Source: Apis mellifera
Taxonomy: Eukaryota > Arthropoda > Insecta > Hymenoptera > Apidae
Length of the DNA stretch: 64,000 nt
Assembly (NCBI RefSeq): GCF_003254395.2
Contig: NC_037638.1
Span: forward strand, 14,679,086 to 14,743,085
Direction: 5' to 3'
The notes under the pieces are model-generated. The model was given only the letters and a program-made list of their open reading frames with translations, searched no databases and was not told the DNA's origin. A program made the translations under genes and the position numbers. Below are positions 52,701 to 63,884 of this stretch, one piece after another. Positions within the stretch are counted from its first letter, which is position 1. Every line of letters begins with the position of its first letter.

Positions 52701-55700
52701 ATTGTAAATTATTTGTATGTTTGGTTCAGTCCACCTTTGCAAGCAATGGCTGTCAGATTATTAAAAAAATTTGCTGAAGGATCATCTATGTCACTTTTAG
52801 TTTGTATGGGTATGGATGGTACAGCTATACGAGAGACTTTTGCTTCTCGTAGAGGTCTTATGTCACCAACTTGTGTCGCAGACGTTAAAGTTGCTATTCT
52901 TGAACTGGTTGCTGTATGTCTAGAAAAGCAGCCGGGTCTTACAGAAGCTCTCTTTAATATTGTACATCCAGCAGAATGCAAACGAATCTTTCCTCGATCG
53001 GTAGAAGAATTTTTTACTGAAGGATGTAGGCAATTTTTAGTTAAATATTTAAATCGAATCTATGAAAGAGACGATATTGTTAGCGACAAATTATATAATA
53101 GTACAATGGCATTATTACGAGCAATGTGGTATCATAGAAATGAAATTCTTGTAAATTTTTTTCGAAAACGTGAAAATTTTTGGACTCATCTTTTTGCTCC
53201 GTTTTTCAGAGAGATATTACCAGGTGTAAAAGGTTATTCTCATTTACTAGATATAATTACTTTAGAGTTGTTCAAAAGTACCACATTGGAAGATGATTTT
53301 ACTATGAATCTGAAAAAACTATTGGACAAATCGAAAGATTACTGGAAAAAGTTGGCAATGTACATACTTGATGATGTACATACCGTTAAACAAAAACCTT
53401 GTGAAAAGCGAGATATTAATATTACAGATTCGTTATATGAAACCAATTTGGAATCTTGGTACAATTTTATTGTCACATTAACTGACGAAAGAATAGCTAT
53501 GAATTATCCTATTAACGTATCACAAGCACAATTAATAACGCAACGTTCTTTAGAATCGCTACTTGAACGAATCAAGCAATCTTATGATGTTTCTAGCCGA
53601 AAAATTACTATGTTGCTAGCTTCTTTATCGCTTCGATGTATTACTTCTTGGAAACAAATGTGCGTTGACGATTCCAGAATTTTTAAATGTGGATTGACAC
53701 AATTAATGCAAGAAATTAGTCAAGCTTATTGCACTTTTGGAAAATCTTTACGTCAAACATTAATTTCTTTGCTTCTCGGATGCATACAATGCGTGAAAAG
53801 TACTTTACGCGAGGATATATCAAGTCTTGAATATCTTCTATCACATTCCTGTACAATTGCTGCCTGTGAATTAGAGGAATTAAAAGAAGCTGCTATTCAA
53901 TTAGAAAGAAGAAAACAAGATCATTTGGTTAAACGAAAAGACATCGATTGTAAAATAGATACGATTGATAGTGTAACTACGCAAAAGAATGCCGAAGAAA
54001 GAAATGCAGAAACTGTTCGCGGAATTCGAGAAAGTTTACCAGCAACTTTAGCTGTTTGTATGGTTACCCAAGTATTACGTTCTTATATAGAACGAAATAC
54101 TACAAAGTGTCAACGAAAATCTAGTTGTGTACAATTTCGACAAATGATACCGGAATTGATGACATGCATCGGTGTTACTTTACAAAAATATTCATATCTA
54201 AGATTTAGCACTGCTGCTCTTAATTTGCTTAATTTAATCATTCGATCTCCTTACGCTTTACATCCGATCAATGAAAATGATATTGCGAAATTATGGCTAA
54301 GCTTAATTCCACCTATTGACATTGGAAATAGTATGTTAGATTCATTATATGACGATTGTCCAAATGGACAATGGCGATGTCAGGATTGGTGGCCGCTTTA
54401 TACACTTGGTCTTGAATTTTTAATAGGACTCGTCACTAGAGAAATGCCTAATGTTTATATCAAATCTATCACAATGTTTTTACATTCTCATGAATATCAA
54501 TTAATGGTTGCGTCAACCTTATTAAGACATACAGCGGATCTTCTTGCTGCCGATTTGGTACAATCTCTTGTTGCTCTTATTTATATTATTGCAACGCAAC
54601 CGTATGTTTGGAATTCGATACAACCAAATGTTTGTGAGACTCTAATTAAATGTATGTATTTGGCATATGATAATACTGTAAATCTATTGCTAAGACCACG
54701 AATTCTCAAATTCATTATTGATGGTATTAGTGTGGAAAGTGCTGAAGAATTAGAATCTTGTGATAAAAGATTGCCAAGCGGTGAATTGAAATTATTAGTT
54801 AACAAATTGATCATTATAAATACAACCTGTGCGTTAAGTTTCGTTCATTTTTCACCGAGACTAAATACTCTTGTAGATACTATATATACGCAAGATTTTT
54901 GCTATACTCCAATGGCTGAAATGAATTTTGGACCACCTCATATGAGCATGAGTTCCGGACCACGATTAACTTACGGCACAATCATTAGTTCGACACAATT
55001 ATTTACACAGGCTCTACATTATCGATCTCAGCCCATCAGTTCTTCGTCCGGTTCACTTAGTAAACAAACAGATAAAACAGATTCTGCTAAAAAAGAATGG
55101 GAACATGCTGCACCAGAAGATCGGCGAATGCATTCAAGCAAAGATCTTAGAAGGATTATTCATGCAGCATCGGGTTCCACATCAAGATCTTCTTCTAATG
55201 TAGGAAGTGAATTTTTGGCATATGTAAGTGGTTTAGATGTAACTGTGCCATTATTAAGCAGTCCAAGACTTGTACGAAGACCCTATGATCCTCTTATCTG
55301 TGAAAATACTATTCTTTCAAGAGCAACAGCCTTAACAAGCGGTAGACATGTAACAAAAGGAATATCAAATAATGATAGTCCTGTTGTAGCAAAGTATCAA
55401 AAATTTAGCGATCCTTGGTTTGAATCTATGGATGAAAATAATACCAGATTCGCTCTTGAAATTAATCTCGTATTGATTTTGTATCAAGCTCTGGAAGGAG
55501 TTAGAAGTCCAAGAATCGCTCTTCGAGATCGACAACTAATAGCACGCGAAACAGTGACTGAATTAGGAGTTTTCTTCGATTTTCTTGAACATCGGGGTAC
55601 ACCTGATGACTGGCAAGTTAAGGGTTCATTAATCAATTCTGATGCTAAAAGTATAAGAACTATTCAACAAACTGTTGATTTCAATCAAACTATCTTACCC

Positions 55701-55856
55701 GCTAGATTAAAAGAAATACAAGGAACTATATTCAAAGAAAATGTGCACACTACAGGAAAATACGCAATTAATATTAATAACATACAATTTTTACCTTTGA
55801 TGGGAAAATTATTTAAGACTGTTGTGGAATCTTTAGATTTAACACAATATCGATAA
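49704..55856 (+). CDS. Nup188: Nuclear pore complex protein Nup188
   Basis: Five exons join in frame to 1906 codons: 49,704-49,732, 49,877-50,087, 50,219-50,689, 50,768-50,892 and 50,972-55,856. The second exon begins after AAATTAAG at 49,876; the nearer AG at 49,885 would hit a stop. Nup188 is an inner-ring scaffold nucleoporin, an alpha-solenoid that helps hold the pore channel and binds Nup93. The assignment rests on overall recognisable sequence: the N-terminal KELWFLIS segment, the helix-rich MEDWIHSVRNS to SWMLANYAIDP region, and the length (human about 1750 residues). There is no signal peptide or membrane segment. The last exon alone covers 1627 codons. A low-complexity serine-rich linker lies near residues 1620-1690, otherwise the protein reads as continuous helices. 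Reading upstream of 50,972 in the same frame is intron, not protein. Confidence 0.9.
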
Positions 55857-55969
55857 CAACGTAAAATTTCGATAAATATATATGCTTTAAATTTAAAAAA
55901 AAGAAAAAAATGAAAGAAATTATTTAACACCATACAAAAAATTGATTTATAACATACGTTGGAATTCAC

Positions 55970-55975
55970 AATAAA
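55970..55975 (+). terminator. Nup188 poly(A) signal AATAAA
   Basis: A canonical AATAAA lies 114 bases after the Nup188 stop and is followed by T-rich sequence, as expected for 3' end formation. It falls inside the short tail-to-tail gap with MIER1. Confidence 0.5.
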
Positions 55976-56592
55976 ATAACAATTTTTATTATAATTTTAT
56001 GTTTTCAATATATGTAAAGGATAAAAAAATTAGTTGCAAGGATTCACAAATGTACTTCAAATTTTTTTTTGTGTCGATAAAATAATGATTGAGATAACAA
56101 AAAGTCACATTTAACATATTGTGCATCCTTGATGAAAATATAAAAAAAGAAGTATATAGTCATCAAATTTCATTTAATTTAACCATTTCAAATTACCAAA
56201 ATCCTATTTCTTTCAGATTTGTAAATTGTAAATTTTTGTACAGTCAGTAGTAGCAAGAATTAGATACGTGTTTTAAATAACGATTATTATTTTTTATAAA
56301 TTTATCTGTTATTACAATTCTGTAATTGTATTATTCATTCGCTTTAATAACATTTAATTATTTATAGATCTGAAAATGTGAATCATTTAGACACATTTTA
56401 AACTTGTATTCTTTTTGTAAATCTACAGGATCATCAGGAATGGTTATAGGAAAGTAGAAAGCAGAAAGTATGGAAAAAGCTGTAGTAATTTATGTTCATA
56501 TACCACTTAATCTAATCAATTATCTTTCCAATTTTACTTAATTTGCTATCATTTATTTCGATTTCGCGAAAAACTTTTTTTTCCTTTTTTTT

Positions 56593-56598
56593 TTTATT
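56593..56598 (-). terminator. Candidate MIER1 poly(A) signal
   Basis: TTTATT on the plus strand (AATAAA on the gene strand) lies about 170 bases beyond the MIER1 stop, next to a long A/T run. Other AATAAA copies further left are possible because the region is AT-rich. Confidence 0.35.
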
Positions 56599-56769
56599 TT
56601 CGCTATAGAAATTAATAATCATATTACGATATAGTATAAAAATATAATTCGTGGTATTAACGAATATTATATGTTATGACGATAATGATAACGCGAGTGT
56701 TAAATAAATCACATCGCACCAAGACATTTGACACCTTCCAGGCTGGAAACCTGAAAGTCGTGTTCGACG

Positions 56770-59634
56770 CTAAGGAGGTAAATGAGGTAAAATGTTCTCT
56801 GGTGATGGTGTATCATGCACATCATTATTTCTCGACGTTACTCGCGAGCGATAAAAATTATTAGAGGCAGTAGAAGTGATGGTAGAACTGCTTGTAACCG
56901 TGCTTGTAATTCCAATGGCCGTAACCATTGGAATAGTACTTGTTGTTGTCGTATTTATTGAGATCGTCGTTACGATACAGGAGGTAGAATGATTTCGAGA
57001 TGTCAAATTCGACCACATATGTGGATTTGTATAGCTAGAATCGGACGGTGAACAATCGGAATGACGAGTTGTCGCAGTACAATATATAGATGTTGACAAT
57101 ATAGTTGAAACAGAACCTGAAGATACAGTTACAGCAGTTGATATCGGTGGTGGTGGAGGTGGAGGTGGGGGTGGCGGTGGTACTGGCGTCGGTCCATTCG
57201 AGTCTACTAAAGAATCAATTACAGAACCATCCCATGGTTCCGCTGATTTTGCTTCCTCATTATTTGGAACACTAACGGTTGACCTTTGTCGTTTCGCATC
57301 ACCGTATAGTAAACAATGAACGTTTGGTGAACTGCTACGATCGCGAACACCCTCTTGTTCTTCCAGAAATCGGTCCATATAGTCCCTGCTTACGATTCAA
57401 CGATCTTGTCATACTTCAAGTTTTCAATCGTAACATAAAAATGTAACAATAGAAACTATATAATTCGATTAAAATTTAATTGATTACAAATTTATTTAAT
57501 AAAAAAAAAAGAAAAAGAAAAAATATATAATTATTATAATAATTTAAACTTATAAACGTATAAATATTTTATTTTTTTTTATGGATATATATATATATAT
57601 ATATATAATTTTTATTAATATTATGAAGCAGAGAAAATACTCACGTGATACCAGGATGCAAAGCATATTTTTTCTTTTCTAAACGAGCTTTGTATGTAAA
57701 TATATCATGCCTTTCTGTTTTCTTCCAAAGATAATAAAATTGCACTAATTCTCCAACAGATCGCGTTCTAACCTATTATAATAATTTACATTATATAAAT
57801 ATTTCTTATTATCATAAAATATTTCAAGTTTATATATGATGCATACCTTATTTTTTTGTATAAGATGAAAATCTTTTCCATAACTTCGTAATCCAGATTC
57901 AAAATTATGACACTCTTCTTCTGACCACAGACTAACTGCATCCGTTGGTGGTACGACGTTCATTCTTCGTCTCCTTAATGCCTCTTCAAGATTATAGCCA
58001 CATTGTAACAATAAATATAAAGCTTGTTCATCATCTCTGATATGTGACCCTGTAGGAAGAGAACCACCTTTTACAGCTGGTAATTGTGCCCGTTCTAAGA
58101 ACTCTTCAGTTTCCTCTTCAGGTATATGGCTAGGATCCCATAACATCTTATCCTCATTTTCATAAGGTAAAGCATCATCATAATGGCAAAGACCTTCTGG
58201 TATAGCTGCTTGATAATTAATACCAACCATGATTGTCTTCTTCCATTCTTCTTCATCTGGACTATAATCACAATCATCTTCTTCTTCTTCGCTTTGTGGT
58301 CGTGAAACACTTCTTAGTAATCTTGATGTGCCTATACCACTACTAACTATTCCATCTTCTCCTCCATCTACCATACCACTGCTAACATTAATTTCTACTC
58401 CACCACCAGTATTATCATTTGTTGTACAATTAGCAAGTGCGGTTATACTGCTACATTTAGCAGTATTACCACCAATAGTTGAAGTCGTTCTTGTGCTTTC
58501 ATTGTTACTACAACCATCCATCATTGAACATTCTTCCACTTCACCTTCTTCATCATCTTCATCATCATCATGAATTCTATGTCGTCTGCTATTATCTCCA
58601 GTACCTACACTATTGGTATTATTTCCTTTCATTGTTGATCCTGATACTAACGACGACGAATCTTTTCCTTTTACCAACATTTCTGTATAAAATTGCTTGA
58701 GATCTGGTTCATTACTAGTTGCATCCGCTTCATCGTCATCTTCATCATCATCTGCATCATTATCTCCTTTATCTGAATATTGTCCTTCAATTTCTGGATC
58801 GCCGCTTCCAGATGGAATTAACATTCGGTCTGAACTGTTTGAATTTTCCGTTGATGGATCCCCGTATCCATACATCGCAAGTAGGTCTTTTAGTGGCATA
58901 TCACCTTCCTGAAAGAAGACAAAAACACAAATGATTACCATGCCACATATAACAAACAGACTAAACATACGAATCTCACTACGAGAACGCACTTTGAGTC
59001 CAAAGTGTTGTAGAAACTTATCATAATTGTAATTATTTATGGGCTTGATTTTTTCATTTCACAGGCTTGATCCTAGAATAGTTGGGATCAGAAACTTGTT
59101 ACAAAATGAACATTGTATATGTTAAATATTTAACTCATTCACCTCAGAACTATACCTTTTGTAAGTTGGACAACTCGTTGTGAGAATCTTCACTACCTTC
59201 TAAAGCTTCTTCTTCATCTAAAGTCCGCTCATCATCAAAATCATTTACCATCATTTCTGTAGCTGGACCCATATCATAATCTCGATCTGCCCTACAAAAT
59301 ATTAAATATATAAAATTATATTTATGTTTTATTTTTGCATTAATGGATTATACAAAATATTAAAACCTAATTATTAATTTATTTCTACTAACATGTTTAT
59401 ATTTCTTGCAGTAATCAAAGTAGAAACATATCACGTAGATATTTGGAGATTGTATCTATTATACACTGCACAATGCACACTGAATAAAAATGATGAAGAA
59501 TGTCCTTGAACTATTTATATTGTTGATTTTTTCTAGTTCTATTGACTTATTTAAACACTTTTATCATATAAAATAATGTATTAAGAAATAATAACACACA
59601 GAATGTAAATTATAACGAATATCTAACCTTACAT
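56770..59634 (-). CDS. MIER1: Mesoderm induction early response protein 1 (ELM2-SANT corepressor)
   Basis: The coding exons on the minus strand are 59,634-59,633, 59,291-59,156, 58,908-57,847, 57,772-57,645 and 57,385-56,770, together 647 codons plus stop. Residues 17-30 carry NDFDDERTLDEEEA and residues 47-58 EGDMPLKDLLAM, both hallmarks of the MIER1 N-terminus. Acidic, low-complexity sequence follows to about residue 255. An ELM2 domain lies at about 268-325 (MVGINYQAAIPEGL). A SANT domain spans the exon junction at about 366-420 (LWSEEECHNFESGL, then VRTRSVGELVQFYYLWKK). Known MIER1 recruits HDAC1/2 through ELM2 to repress transcription in the nucleus. The C-terminal tail is long, Ser/Thr-rich and carries 12 consecutive prolines at about 512-523. 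The gene lies tail to tail with Nup188. Confidence 0.9.
57583..57606. repeat. (AT)n microsatellite in a MIER1 intron
   Basis: About 12 AT units lie in the short intron between the last two MIER1 exons, some 40 bases beyond the donor at 57,644. Confidence 0.8.
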
Positions 59635-60010
59635 TCTTATGATATTAATGCTGATTTTACATTCATGATAATAACTTATTTTTTATCAAACAATATAATA
59701 TCAATGAATTATATTTTAGTTTTGTTGTTTTTGGCACTCCGTATTATATTGAATTTCACTACACATCACTAAAAATCGTTGATTATAATGTACATATTCA
59801 CAAATATAGTAAATTTTTCGGCACAAAAGTTTCATGATATATCTAACATTTTTCTAAGGCACATTTTTAATCGATCACGAAATTATTTTAACTGTATCAA
59901 GAGAAATCGTACAAGATTCTGATAAATCTTGAGAAAAAAAATTGAAAAATGCACAATATATTATTTATATTCGTTAAATGTTCCATTACGCTTCTATAGC
60001 ATTCTAAAAA
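59633..60010 (-). other. MIER1: MIER1 5' untranslated exon ending in the first two bases of the start codon
   Basis: On the minus strand the sequence AAGAAT at 59,638-59,633 is followed by the strong donor GTAAGG. Exon 2 starts with G GCA GAT CGA. Joining them gives AAGA-ATG-GCA, an initiator with A at -3 and G at +4, followed by MADRDYDMGP. The 5' end of the exon is not visible; I place it loosely just inside the CCAAT/E2F sites near 60,010. Earlier ATGs in this exon lead to short frames that stop before the splice site. Confidence 0.55.
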
Positions 60011-60046
60011 GCGGGAAATTCGTGAAATTCATTAAAACAACCAATC
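60011..60046 (-). promoter_or_regulatory. E2F and CCAAT sites of the MIER1 promoter
   Basis: GCGGGAAA at 60,011-60,018 (TTTCCCGC on the gene strand) is an E2F site. CCAATCA at 60,041-60,047 and an opposite-strand ATTGGTT at 60,082-60,088 are CCAAT boxes. They lie about 380-450 bases upstream of the MIER1 start codon, with no TATA box evident. Together they suggest the core promoter of the minus-strand gene. Confidence 0.5.
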
Positions 60047-60989
60047 ACAAACACTTTAGATTATATAGACAGTATTTTGCTATTGGTTGAAAAACATATT
60101 TTCTTAAATACATTTTTTTACAATATTTGTTGCGAATATATCCATTATTTTATAGTACATTAAATTTTTAATAAAATTTTATATTTAAAAATTATAAAAA
60201 TTTATTAAGTTTTATATATATTTATTAAATCTTGTATATATATATATTTATACTATCATCAAACAGAAAAAAAGATAATATTACAAAGATAATATAATAT
60301 TATAAATGATTCATATATAATCTCTTATATAATTGATATAAATTATATTTTCAAAATTGTTAAAAATAGAGAAAATTATAAAAGAAAAAAAAATTTAGAG
60401 TAAAATATATTTTAGAATTATTATACATTTTTATATTTTAAATAAAAACATATATATAGGCATACATAACATATAGGAATATAATATTAATATATTTAAA
60501 ACAAATGATTGCATCTTTTTTTATATTCGTATATAATATATATTTTAATATATTCATGATTTTTGGAGAATCAATTCTAAAAGGCAAAATAAATACAAAA
60601 ATGTTTGAGGCTTATTTATTAAGTTATAAGCAATTTAATTTTATGTTAAATGAAATATGATAGGATGAAAGTGTAACAATGATATAATGCTAAAATCTTT
60701 TTTTTTTTATTTTGTTATAAATAAGCTTCAAATATTTTTAAATACTAATTTTTGTTTGTTTTAAAATCGATCTTCGAAAGATATATTATAAATATATTAA
60801 TATCCTACATATGATATAACTATAGAGATTAATATTTTTATATAGTCATATATATATTTTTATATATTTTTATATGTCATAATAATGTCGACTATTAAAA
60901 ATTTCAATGATTTCTAAGGCGATTTAAAGTAATTTTTTCCGAAAATTATTTAGCAAAATTTTTGTTTCAACTTTATTATTGTATATTAT

Positions 60990-61665
60990 GTTATTAAATT
61001 TTACTTTGAATTTTTATGTTTTTTGATAGTTTTTGATGAATAGAATTCAAAAATGTTAATTTTAAGTTTAGAAATTCACTTCAAAAATTCGTGTGTAAAG
61101 TTAATGATTAGAATATCATTTATTGATTTATATTCATAATTCGTCCAATGAACGGAATTGCATTTGGATAATGACTATTTAGGCGCGATAAGTCAAATTT
61201 GATTATATAGATTATATAAATTTTGTTTTTCTAATTAGTTCACACAAAATATAATAATACAATTATAAACATTGTTTATTCGGTAAGTTGATTCATTATT
61301 GAAACAAAAATAACTTACCAAAATAATAATTATTGTTGGAATTACCGGCCGCCATAGGCGGCCGGAAAAAGACTTTGACCTAACCAACTCAGTAACTTTG
61401 AAGATGTTATTTAATGGATTTTAATGGCTGTCATTCACATGCAGACAGTGACTCCGCTCATAGGACAAACTGGAAAATAAACCAATATGGTGTCTTGTAA
61501 CTTGTCAAAAAGTGCTTAAAAAGCACTAATTTTATATACGAATAACTTTTAAACTAATGAATTTTTAAACTTAAAATTAATATTTTTGAATTCTAATTAT
61601 CAAACATTATTAGAAAGCACAAAAAAGAGTTAATAATTTTTAGTGCTTCGAAATAAAATTTAGGC
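60990..61665. repeat. Diverged long inverted repeat upstream of CPT2
   Basis: The left arm (about 60,990-61,170) matches the reverse complement of the right arm (about 61,430-61,665). Matching blocks include AGAATTCAAAAATGTTAATT at 61,033-61,052 against 61,575-61,594 reversed, and TTCGTCCAATGAACGGA at 61,140-61,156 against TTTGTCCTATGAGCGGA read backwards from about 61,471. The arms differ by scattered substitutions and small gaps, so the duplication is old or the element is decayed. Confidence 0.65.
61345..61365. repeat. Perfect GC-rich hairpin CCGGCCGCC-ATA-GGCGGCCGG
   Basis: A nine-base stem with a three-base loop, all G/C in the stem, in an otherwise AT-rich region. The left arm with the loop reads GCCGCCAT, a YY1/Pho-like core. 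Confidence 0.85.
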
Positions 61666-61835
61666 TATTATCTATTTAAATTAATAGAATTATAAAAATA
61701 TACAAAGAAATATATTTTATCTATTAATATTTTATTTTTTATATTATACAAATATTTTATATTATTACACATATTTTTTATAAAGTTGTATATATAGTGT
61801 GTAATTGTAAATAAAAATTATAAAATAAATACAAT

Positions 61836-61880
61836 ATGCTATCTTTTGTATTAAAATATAATTACTTTGAAAAGAAATTA
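61836..61880 (+). CDS. CPT2: CPT2 coding exon 1 (mitochondrial presequence)
   Basis: Fifteen codons from an ATG in an ACAAT-ATG context run to the donor GTAAGA at 61,881. The phase-0 end fits the next exon. The peptide has alternating hydrophobic and lysine residues and no acidic residue before Glu12, typical of an import signal. No other upstream ATG in a matching phase was found. Confidence 0.65.
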
Positions 61881-63884
61881 GTAAGATTCATAAATTTTAC
61901 ATATTAATACATATTTAATGTTAATTAACATTCATAAATCAACAATTTCATAATAATTAATATTCATATTAATTATATTTTAGATTGATCAAGATAAAGT
62001 ACAATTATTATTGCAAATATCAAGGTAACTATATTTCAATATTTAATTATTATATTATTATTAAAAAATATAAAATATATTTTTATATATTATATATTTT
62101 TTATATTTATAATATATTTAAATAATATGAAAAAATATATTTATTTTAGAAGAATATCTACAAAAAAAAATGAAGAATATCAATATATTGAAAAAAGTAA
62201 AACTCCAACAATGCATTTTCAATTATCTTTACCACGTTTACCTATTCCAAAATTAGAAGATACATGTAGAAGATATTTAAATGCACAAAGACCATTGTTA
62301 TCTAAAGAACAATTAGAGAAAACTGCAATTTATGTTAATGAATTTCTGATCAAAGATGGTATTAAATTACATAAGGAATTAATTGAAAAAGATGCTAAAA
62401 ATTGTAATACTAGTTATATTAGTGAACCATGGTTTGATATGTATCTACGAGATCGTAAACCTTTACCTATCAACTATAATCCTTTCTTAGTTCTTGAACC
62501 AGACTTAAATTCAGAACAAAATATACAATTAGTAAAAGCTACAAATCTTATTATATCATCATTACGATTTATGAAGTCATTAAAAGAAAATATTTTACAA
62601 CCAGAAATATTTTATTTAAAATCTGAAACAGCTCATAATAATATATTTCATATTATTACAAGATTTCTTCCTTCTGAATTTAGATGGTATGGAGCTTATT
62701 TATTTAAGGTAAAATAATTTTACTATAATTAAAAATAAATGAATAATTTTTTTTACATTTCTGATAAAAATTTGTTACTTTAGGCCTTTCCCTTAGATAT
62801 GTCACAATATCACAATTTATTTAATACAACGAGATTACCAAAATCAGTAAAAGATGAAATTTATGAAAATACAATTGGAAGACACATAATTGTAATGAGG
62901 AAAGGACATTTTTATTCTTTTGATGTAATAGATAAAAATGGTTATATTTATCAACCAAATGTAATAGCTAATTGCTTAAAATCTATTTTAGAAGATACCT
63001 TATTAAGTAATGAAAGTCCTATTGGTATACTTACAACATCAGAACGTGATTTTTGGGCCAAAACTAGAACATATTTATCACAAATTGGTAACCAAGAAAT
63101 TTTACAAAAAATAGATTCTGCTATATTTGTAATGATATTAGATGATGTTTGTGTTGGCACTGACTATAATGAGTTAATTAGGATATATCTCCATGCGGAT
63201 GGAACAAACAGATGGTTTGATAAATCATTTTCTTTAATTGTTACACAAGATGGATATGCTGGAATAAATTTTGAACATTCATGGGGAGATGGAGTAGCTA
63301 TATTAAGATTTCTTAAAGTAAATATTAATTTTTTTTTTCTTTTTTGAATTAGAAATGAATTAAAAAATTTTTAGTATCTAATTTTTTTCTCTTCTTTAAG
63401 AATGTAAAATATGATATTACAAAACAGCCAAAATTTTGTGCTGATGATATTAAATACCTTCAAAAAGGAGAAGTAGAAAAACTCAATTTTATTGTAGATA
63501 GTAAAATACAAAATATTGTGCATACACAAAAAAGAAAGTTTGAAAAATGGATTGAAAATCTAAGTGTTGATCATATAATATTTAATGATTTTGGTAAAAA
63601 TGAATGTAAAAGATTTGGTTTAAGCTCTGATGCAATTATGCAATTAGCTTTTCAGTTAGCTATATATTATCAAAAAAATTGTGTAGTACCAACATATGAA
63701 TCTTGTAGTACAGCTGCATTTAAACATGGTCGTACTGAGACTCTTAGATCATGTACAATGGAAACAAAAAGAGCATGTGAAGCCATAGCTCGGAAAAATA
63801 ATAATTTATCCATGTCTGAACTGAAAAATTTAATAATTAATTGTAGTAAAGTTCACAGTGAACTTTCTAAAGAAGCTGCTATGG
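61836..63884 (+). CDS. CPT2: Carnitine O-palmitoyltransferase 2, mitochondrial (C-terminus beyond window)
   Basis: Exons 61,836-61,880, 61,984-62,024, 62,150-62,708, 62,784-63,317 and 63,401-63,884 join with matching phases (0, 2, 0, 0, then 1 at the last donor, GTAATT). They give 554 codons; full CPT2 is about 650, so roughly 100 residues lie beyond the window. The enzyme moves the acyl group from acylcarnitine to CoA on the matrix side of the inner mitochondrial membrane for beta-oxidation. The N-terminus MLSFVLKYNYFEKKL and a later RRIS form a basic, hydrophobic presequence. PTMHFQLSLPRLPIPKLEDT is the family's opening motif. Catalytic His380 and Asp384 sit in FEHSWGDGVA. TYESCSTAAFKHGRTET is the acyl/CoA-site signature. 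It is head to head with MIER1. Confidence 0.9.
61984..62024 (+). CDS. CPT2: CPT2 41-base micro-exon 2
   Basis: The exon starts after TATATTTTAG and ends AG before GTAACT. It supplies IDQDKVQLLLQIS and the two bases that complete an arginine with the first base of exon 3. An in-frame TAG sits exactly in the acceptor, so the reading needs splicing here. Phase agreement on both sides supports it. Its acidic start is unusual for a presequence, which keeps confidence moderate. Confidence 0.6.

Larger units (their letters stand above)
55857..56769. other. Tail-to-tail gap between Nup188 and MIER1
   Basis: 913 bases of AT-rich 3' untranslated and intergenic sequence carrying candidate poly(A) signals for both genes. 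No further gene seen. A short GC-richer stretch at 56,680-56,770 borders the MIER1 stop codon. Confidence 0.6.
59635..61835. promoter_or_regulatory. Head-to-head region between MIER1 and CPT2
   Basis: The MIER1 5' leader and its E2F/CCAAT sites occupy the left end to about 60,090. AT-rich sequence with microsatellite runs follows to about 60,980. A diverged long inverted repeat spans about 60,990-61,665 with a GC-rich perfect hairpin at 61,345-61,365. The CPT2 promoter should lie in or near this palindrome. Confidence 0.5.

Noticed and set aside
58328..58934. Plus-strand open frames rich in serine, histidine and leucine
   Set aside because: They are antisense shadows of the acidic and Ser/Thr-rich part of MIER1.
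58909..58992. Apparent N-terminal membrane segment in front of the MIER1 ELM2 exon
   Set aside because: The stretch before EGDMPL is the polypyrimidine end of the intron (acceptor TTTCTTTCAG at 58,909); spliced MIER1 has no membrane segment.
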